NCBI GenBank assembly: GCA_023435545.1
Contig: JAEYRQ010000097.1
Coordinates: 1-10,075 of the forward strand
Length of the DNA: 10,075 nucleotides
Reading direction: 5' to 3'
Source: Pseudomonadota bacterium
GTDB lineage: Bacteria; Pseudomonadota; Alphaproteobacteria; Rhizobiales; Tepidamorphaceae
The notes below the pieces were generated by a model. That model did not search any database. It worked only from the letters and a program-made list of their open reading frames with translations, and was not told where the DNA came from. Below are positions 5,889 through 10,075 of the stretch, piece by piece; position 1 is the first letter of the stretch, and each line of letters begins with the position of its first letter. The translations under genes and the position numbers were made by a program.

Positions 5889-7103
5889 ATGTCTTACGTC
5901 TTGCGAACGGCGCCGATCCTGGCAGGAATCGCCGCCGCCTTTTTGCTTGCGCCCAATCCGGCGACCGCACAGTCCTCGGGCGACATAGCCTCCTCGCCGG
6001 TGCGGCTGTCGAATGGGCTGATCCCGGAAGCCGGCCTTAACGGCCCGGTCGGCCCGGCCGCCAGCCGGATGCCGCTTGTCAACACGCCGGTGCTGGAGCG
6101 CACCGCCAACACCGCCAGCGGAGCCGTGCTGCCGGGGGCGGCGGGGGCCTCGGCCTCCTCCGAGAGCAGTGCCGAAGCGGGCGGACTGGGCCGGGAAGCC
6201 TTCGGCGCATCGACCGCGCCCTATACGACGGCGCGCGTTGCGGTCAGCAAGCTCGGGCCGTCGAACAACAAGGCCCGCACGCCCGTTACGAGCTTCCCCT
6301 ACCGCGCGACTGGCAAGATCTACGCGCGCTGGGGCTCGAGCTGGTACGTCTGCACGGCCTCGCTGGTGAAGAAGGGCGTGCTCGTCACCGCGGCGCACTG
6401 CATCCACGAGTTCGGACAGCGGGCTGCCGGCTGGGCGGACGAGGTGATCTGGATCCCGGCGAACATCACGCAGAACCGCAACGGCCCGTATGGTGTCTGG
6501 ACCATGCGGCGGATGTACATTCCCAATCCCTATTTCACCGGCAACGACACCTGCACCCAGACCGGGGTGGTCTGCAACAACGACATCGCCACCATTGTGC
6601 TGCAGCGCCGCGGCGGGAAGTTCGCTGGCGACGTCCTGGGCTGGTATAGCTATGGGTGGAACGGCTACTCCTACCGCTCGACCTCTTTCCTCGGAAACAC
6701 CACCACAGTCCAGCTCACTCAGCTCGGATATCCCGTCGCCTTCGATAGCGGCTACCAGATGCAGCGCACCGACGCTGTGGGCTGGTTCGTGCAGGATGGC
6801 AACCTGCGCAACACCCAGCTCGGTTCGGCACAGACCGGCGGATCGTCGGGAGGTCCCTGGCTGGCGAACTTCGGTACCCGCCCGAAAGTCTCCTCATCGG
6901 CCTCGCTCGGCAACGAGTCCAAGTCGAACGTCGTGGTCGGCGTCACCAGCTATGGTGCCGTGCAGGTGGGCTTCAATCGGCAGGGCGCCTCGTTCTTTGG
7001 CCAGAACGCGGAGTTCCCGAATGCCAAGTACGGCAAGTACGGCGCCGGCAATATCGGCCGGCTGATGCAGGTGACCTGCAAGAACAACGCGGCCTTCTGC
7101 TGA
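5889..7103 (+). CDS. Secreted trypsin-like serine protease, tandem paralogue 1
   Basis: This 404-residue preproprotein is an exported endopeptidase of the S1 trypsin fold, closest in style to bacterial V8-like (COG3591) enzymes. A signal peptide (1-27, ending ATA before QSS) is followed by an Ala/Ser/Pro-rich propeptide to about 108, containing AGLNGPVGP and SRMPLV, and the catalytic domain from about PYTTARVAV (111). The triad is H170 (VTAAHC), D232 (CNNDIAT) and S320 (TGGSSGGPW). The residue before the catalytic Ser is Ser, not the Asp of trypsin, so activation by the classical Ile16-Asp194 salt bridge is unlikely. GVTSYG (351-356) matches the chymotrypsin 211-216 strand; the position of the Glu-specific enzymes' His is Thr, arguing against Glu specificity. 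Six cysteines (155, 171, 222, 229, 397, 404) suggest three disulfides; C404 is the last residue. The start is set by AGGA 7 bases upstream and the signal peptide. Substrate unknown. Confidence 0.93.
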   Translation: MSYVLRTAPILAGIAAAFLLAPNPATAQSSGDIASSPVRLSNGLIPEAGLNGPVGPAASRMPLVNTPVLERTANTASGAVLPGAAGASASSESSAEAGGLGREAFGASTAPYTTARVAVSKLGPSNNKARTPVTSFPYRATGKIYARWGSSWYVCTASLVKKGVLVTAAHCIHEFGQRAAGWADEVIWIPANITQNRNGPYGVWTMRRMYIPNPYFTGNDTCTQTGVVCNNDIATIVLQRRGGKFAGDVLGWYSYGWNGYSYRSTSFLGNTTTVQLTQLGYPVAFDSGYQMQRTDAVGWFVQDGNLRNTQLGSAQTGGSSGGPWLANFGTRPKVSSSASLGNESKSNVVVGVTSYGAVQVGFNRQGASFFGQNAEFPNAKYGKYGAGNIGRLMQVTCKNNAAFC

Positions 7104-7127
7104 CAGGCCCACTCGGGTCCCTCTACC

Positions 7128-7157
7128 GGGCGGTCCCTCGCGGGGCCGCCCTTTTTT
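7128..7157 (+). terminator. Rho-independent terminator after protease 1
   Basis: GGGCGGTCCC (7128-7137) pairs with GGGGCCGCCC (7142-7151), with one G-T pair, around a TCGC loop. Six T residues (7152-7157) follow at once. It sits 24 bp past the stop and should separate protease 1 from protease 2 transcription. Confidence 0.92.
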
Positions 7158-7393
7158 GTCTTCTGCGGCCCCCTCGAACGGTCCCGCCGGCTGACCCGCG
7201 TCCTCGGCGCGCGGGCCGGCGTAGGGCCGGTCGGGTCGCCAGCGAGCGCTTTGGGGGCTATTGATTAGGCGACGTTGGTGTCGCATTCCCGTCATTGCCG
7301 TCCCCCGATAGCCAAGGGCACACTGCCGTCGCGTCAGCCGCGGTAACTTTGGCTCGCGCGAATTGTTGAAGTTGAATTTTCCCAAAACTCTAA

Positions 7394-7401
7394 GGGAACT
7401 C
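7394..7401 (+). promoter_or_regulatory. Ribosome-binding site of protease 2
   Basis: GGGAACTC, preceded by TAA, ends 2 bases before the ATG at 7404. It favours this ATG over the in-frame one at 7410. Confidence 0.65.
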
Positions 7402-7403
7402 CC

Positions 7404-8609
7404 ATGAAAATGTCTGCGAGAAGTTTGGCGCTCTCTGCGGGAGCGGCCATGATAGCGTCGTTGTGGGCGATTGCGCCGGTGTCGGCTCAGTATTCAGCCG
7501 GGACCACCGCCTCGCCGATCAGCAAGCCGAGCCTCATGCCCGAAGCCGGCGGACCGGTCGGCACCGGAATCAGCCGGATGCCGCTCGTAAGCTCGAGCGT
7601 CTTCGAGCGTGCGGCGGAAGCCGCCACGGGTGCGAAGCTGTCCGGGACACCGGGAGCTGTCGGCTCGTCCGAAGACGGCGGCAAGGCTGTCCTTGCCCCC
7701 GAGGCTTGGGGATCCTCGACCGCGCCCTACACCACGGCCCGCGTCGCGGTCCAGGTGCTCGGCACGTCGAACCTGGCGGCGCAGACGCCGGTGAACAGCT
7801 ACCCCTACCGCGCCACCGGCAAGCTGTGGGCCCGCTGGGGATCCGACTGGTACATCTGCACGGCCTCGCTGGTGAAGAAGGGCGTGCTGATCACCGCCGC
7901 CCACTGCATCTTCAACTACGGCAAGAAGGCGAATGGCTGGGCCAACGAGGTGCGCTTCTATCCCGCCAACCGTTCGTCATCGGGCGGCGACTACGGGTTC
8001 TATGCGCATCGCCAGCTTCGTGTTCCGACGCCGTACTTCAACGGCAACGATACCTGCACCCAGACCGGCGTCGTCTGCAACAACGACATCGCCACCGTTG
8101 TGCTGAACACCAGGGACAGCAAGTACGCGGGCAACGTCGTCGGCTGGTACGGATATGGCTGGAACGGCTATTCCTACAAGGCCTCGTCGTTCCTGGGCAA
8201 CAAGACCACCGTCCAGATCACCCAGCTCGGCTACCCGAAGGCCTTCGATCAGGGCTACCAGATGATCCGCACCGACGCGGTCGGCTGGTACCATACGTCC
8301 GGCAATCTGAAGAACACGCAGATCGGCTCGGCACAGACCGGCGGATCAAGCGGTGGCCCCTGGCTGGTCAACTTCGGGACGCGCCCCTCCGTCGACACCA
8401 ATGCGGCGTCGCTCGGCAGCCACGCGAATTCGAATGTCGTGGTCGGCACGACCAGCTACGGCTCGACGACGAAGGGCTACAACCGTCAAGGCGCGTCGTA
8501 TTTCGGCCAGAACAAGGAGTTCCCGAACGCCTCCTATGGTTCGTACGGCGCCGGTAATATCGGCAAGATCATGCAGGATACCTGCACGGCTCAGCCCGCC
8601 TATTGCTGA
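7404..8609 (+). CDS. Secreted trypsin-like serine protease, tandem paralogue 2
   Basis: This 401-residue paralogue has the same layout: signal peptide 1-28 (ending VSA before QYS), propeptide to about 105 containing GGPVGTGISRMPLV and SGTPGAVGSSE, then the S1 catalytic domain. The triad is H167 (ITAAHC), D228 (CNNDIAT) and S316 (GGSSGGPW). The six cysteines are C152, C168, C218, C225, C394 and the terminal C401. The propeptide is a little shorter in the GPVGP block and has Trp in EAWGSSTAPYTT where the others have Phe. This is the most divergent copy: VQVLGTSNLAAQTPVNSYPYR replaces the segment that is nearly shared by copies 1 and 3. Its catalytic Ser codon is AGC, while the others use TCN. 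GTTSYG (348-353) replaces GVTSYG. It lies between two terminator-like hairpins, so it is probably monocistronic. Exported protease with unknown substrate; possibly diverged in specificity. Confidence 0.93.
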   Translation: MKMSARSLALSAGAAMIASLWAIAPVSAQYSAGTTASPISKPSLMPEAGGPVGTGISRMPLVSSSVFERAAEAATGAKLSGTPGAVGSSEDGGKAVLAPEAWGSSTAPYTTARVAVQVLGTSNLAAQTPVNSYPYRATGKLWARWGSDWYICTASLVKKGVLITAAHCIFNYGKKANGWANEVRFYPANRSSSGGDYGFYAHRQLRVPTPYFNGNDTCTQTGVVCNNDIATVVLNTRDSKYAGNVVGWYGYGWNGYSYKASSFLGNKTTVQITQLGYPKAFDQGYQMIRTDAVGWYHTSGNLKNTQIGSAQTGGSSGGPWLVNFGTRPSVDTNAASLGSHANSNVVVGTTSYGSTTKGYNRQGASYFGQNKEFPNASYGSYGAGNIGKIMQDTCTAQPAYC

Positions 8610-8627
8610 ACCCGCTCGACTGATTGG

Positions 8628-8652
8628 ACGGCGCGGCCCCCAGCCGCGCCGT
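8628..8652 (+). terminator. Terminator-like hairpin after protease 2
   Basis: ACGGCGCGGC (8628-8637) and GCCGCGCCGT (8643-8652) form a perfect 10-bp GC-rich stem around a CCCCA loop, 18 bp after the stop. Only a broken T-run (TCGCGTTT) follows, so termination may be less efficient than after protease 1. Confidence 0.6.
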
Positions 8653-8793
8653 TCGCGTTTGGCGCGTACGGCCTTCGGTGCAGTTGGAGGGCCTTAATTG
8701 AATTGTCATCCTTGCGGTTGTATCTGGAGTTGAGAGCTCGTCTTGAAGAAGGGCTCGGTCTGGCTTTCTTTTCTCTCGACCACCACCATTCGC

Positions 8794-8801
8794 AGGATCT
8801 C
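8794..8801 (+). promoter_or_regulatory. Ribosome-binding site of protease 3
   Basis: AGGATCTC ends 3 bases before the ATG at 8805. It supports this start over the in-frame TTG at 8703, which would add 34 residues before the signal peptide. Confidence 0.65.
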
Positions 8802-8804
8802 GAA

Positions 8805-10052
8805 ATGGCAAGAATTGCCCGTTTCGCGGCGCTGGCCACCGGCCTCGCAGCCTCTTTCCTTGTTCTTTCCGATCACGCATCGGCCCAGGTCTCGGCCGGC
8901 ATCAGCCAGTCGCCCGCACGCAAGTCGGACGGTCTGGTCCCCGGCGCCGGTCTCAACGGACCGGTCGGGCCTGGCATCAGCAAGATGCCGCTGGCGCCGA
9001 CCTCGCTCTACGACAGGGCCGTTGCCAAAGCCGCCAGCAGCCGCGGCGCCGCGCCCGAGATCTCCGGCACGCCTGGCGCGGTCGCATCGTCCGAGCAGGG
9101 CGCTCGCGCGGTGTCGGATACCGGCCCCGAGGCCTTCGGCACCTCGACAGCGCCCTACACCACGGCGCGGGTCGCGGTCTCCAAGCTTGGTCCGTCCGGC
9201 AATGCAGCCAGGACGCCCGTCACCAGCTTCCCCTACCGCGCCGCCGGCAAGATCTATGCGCGATGGGGATCCAGCTGGTACGTCTGCACCGCTTCGCTCA
9301 TCAAGAAGGGCGTGCTGATCACCGCCGCGCACTGTGTCTTCAATTACGGCAAGAAGTCCGCCGGCTGGGCCGACGAGGTGCTGTGGTACCCGGCGAACAT
9401 CTCCGCCAACCGTGCGAAGCAGCCCTATGGCGGCTGGGTGGCGCGGAAAATGTTCGTCCCCACCCCCTACGTCAACGGCACAGACACCTGCGATCCGGGC
9501 GCGGTCGGCATCGTCTGCAACAACGACATCGCGACAATCGTCCTGGAGAAGGACAACCAGGGCCGCTTCGTCGGCGATCTGGTCGGCTGGTACGGCTATG
9601 CCTGGAACGGCTACTCGTATCGCGCATCGCCGTTCCTCGGGAACGCCCGGGCGGTCCAGATCACCCAGCTTGGCTATCCCGCCGCCTTCGACCAGGGCTA
9701 TCAGATGCAGCGCACCGACGCGGTCGGATGGTACACCGAAGACGGCGACCTGAGGAACACCCATATCGGCTCGGCCCAGACGGGCGGTTCCTCCGGTGGC
9801 CCATGGCTGGTCAATTTCGGCACGCGGCCGAAGGTCGCTTCCGGCCAGGCCTCGCTCGGCAAGTCCGCGGCCTCCAACGTCGTGGTCGGTGTCACCAGCT
9901 TCGGCTACGTCCAAGTCGGCGTTAACCACCAGGGTGCGTCGTTCTTTGGCCAGAACCGGCAATATCCCAACGCGAACTACGGAGGCTACGGGGCTGGCAA
10001 TATCGGCAAGCTCGTGCGTGACACCTGCACGAACCAGCCGGCCTACTGCTGA
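8805..10052 (+). CDS. Secreted trypsin-like serine protease, tandem paralogue 3
   Basis: This 415-residue paralogue is the longest of the three. Signal peptide 1-27 (ending ASA before QVS); propeptide to about 115 with AGLNGPVGPGISKMPL, an extra Ala/Ser/Arg stretch around 74-86 and SGTPGAVASSE; then the catalytic domain from about PYTTARVAV (118). The triad is H176 (ITAAHC), D241 (CNNDIAT) and S330 (GGSSGGPW). Cysteines are C161, C177, C229, C238, C408 and terminal C415. The loop before the catalytic Asp is two residues longer than in the other copies (CDPGAVGIVC against CTQTGVVC), a likely change near the active site. GVTSFG (362-367) has Phe where the others have Tyr. It is closest to copy 1 over the start of the catalytic domain (64 of 71 residues identical between EAFG and TAAHC by eye) but shares other blocks with copy 2. 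The 195-bp upstream gap carries the preceding hairpin and its own ribosome site. Confidence 0.93.
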   Translation: MARIARFAALATGLAASFLVLSDHASAQVSAGISQSPARKSDGLVPGAGLNGPVGPGISKMPLAPTSLYDRAVAKAASSRGAAPEISGTPGAVASSEQGARAVSDTGPEAFGTSTAPYTTARVAVSKLGPSGNAARTPVTSFPYRAAGKIYARWGSSWYVCTASLIKKGVLITAAHCVFNYGKKSAGWADEVLWYPANISANRAKQPYGGWVARKMFVPTPYVNGTDTCDPGAVGIVCNNDIATIVLEKDNQGRFVGDLVGWYGYAWNGYSYRASPFLGNARAVQITQLGYPAAFDQGYQMQRTDAVGWYTEDGDLRNTHIGSAQTGGSSGGPWLVNFGTRPKVASGQASLGKSAASNVVVGVTSFGYVQVGVNHQGASFFGQNRQYPNANYGGYGAGNIGKLVRDTCTNQPAYC

Positions 10053-10075
10053 TCAGTCAGCCCTGAGACTACGGC

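Larger units (their letters stand above)
7104..7403. other. Intergenic region between proteases 1 and 2
   Basis: These 300 bp begin with a clear terminator (7128-7157); the rest must hold the promoter of the second protease gene. A possible but weak sigma-70-like pair is TTGGCT (7349-7354) and TTGAAT (7372-7377), 17 bp apart. The last ~60 bp are notably AT-rich for this genome, consistent with a promoter and leader. I see no small gene or RNA gene here. Confidence 0.5.

Noticed and set aside
7160..7300. GC-rich repeated GGGCCGG patches and short palindromes between proteases 1 and 2
   Set aside because: The pairings are short and alternative ones are equally good. I could not support a defined RNA or repeat family.
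7463..8557. 364-codon plus-strand frame inside protease 2
   Set aside because: It is an alternative frame of the real protease gene, dense in Arg/His/Gly, with no ribosome site of its own.
8706..9962. Long open frame of 418 codons on the minus strand across protease 3
   Set aside because: It lies antisense to a gene with clear motifs and a signal peptide. Its translation is Arg/Gly/Asp-rich with no recognisable domain. Long antisense frames are common in GC-rich coding sequence.
5889..10052. Possibility that the protease repeats mark a mobile element or composite duplication boundary
   Set aside because: I saw no flanking direct repeats, terminal inverted repeats, transposase or integrase. 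The copies differ too much at synonymous sites for a recent event.

Overview
The window is GC-rich, densely packed bacterial chromosome. Gene content suggests an alphaproteobacterium, perhaps Rhizobiales or Rhodospirillales. This assignment is inferred from family resemblance and base composition; there is no rRNA or other phylogenetic marker to prove it. I see no tRNA, rRNA, CRISPR array, insertion sequence or phage gene.

Left part (1-5589), housekeeping and stress genes. The 3' part of a phosphotransferase-like/P-loop kinase fusion gene (1-1035, +) is followed closely by a small periplasmic protein of the MliC/PliC lysozyme-inhibitor family (1065-1379, +). A short interval with a strong stem-loop separates this from a convergent gene for an exported linear-amide C-N hydrolase of the choloylglycine hydrolase/penicillin V acylase fold (1446-2573, -). 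From a divergent intergenic region start two PLP enzymes in a likely operon: a serine/threonine dehydratase-type lyase (2730-3704, +) and a trans-sulfuration family enzyme (3772-4923, +). The second converges, with only 3 bp between stop codons, on a 1-Cys peroxiredoxin gene (4927-5589, -).

Right part (5590-10075), a tandem array of three paralogous secreted serine proteases on the + strand (5889-7103, 7404-8609, 8805-10052). Each encodes a signal peptide, a conserved propeptide of about 80 residues, a trypsin-fold catalytic domain with an intact His-Asp-Ser triad in a GSSGGP context, six aligned cysteines, and a cysteine as the very last residue. Each gene has its own ribosome-binding site. 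The first two are followed by hairpins (one a clear rho-independent terminator), so the copies look like separate transcription units. The array is the most interesting part of the window. The copies are close in protein sequence but diverged at synonymous sites, are mosaic in which pair is most alike, and use different serine codon classes (TCN versus AGC) for the catalytic serine.

The left-hand genes have no visible functional link to the protease array. The shared theme is limited to export: lysozyme inhibitor, amide hydrolase and three proteases all carry signal peptides.
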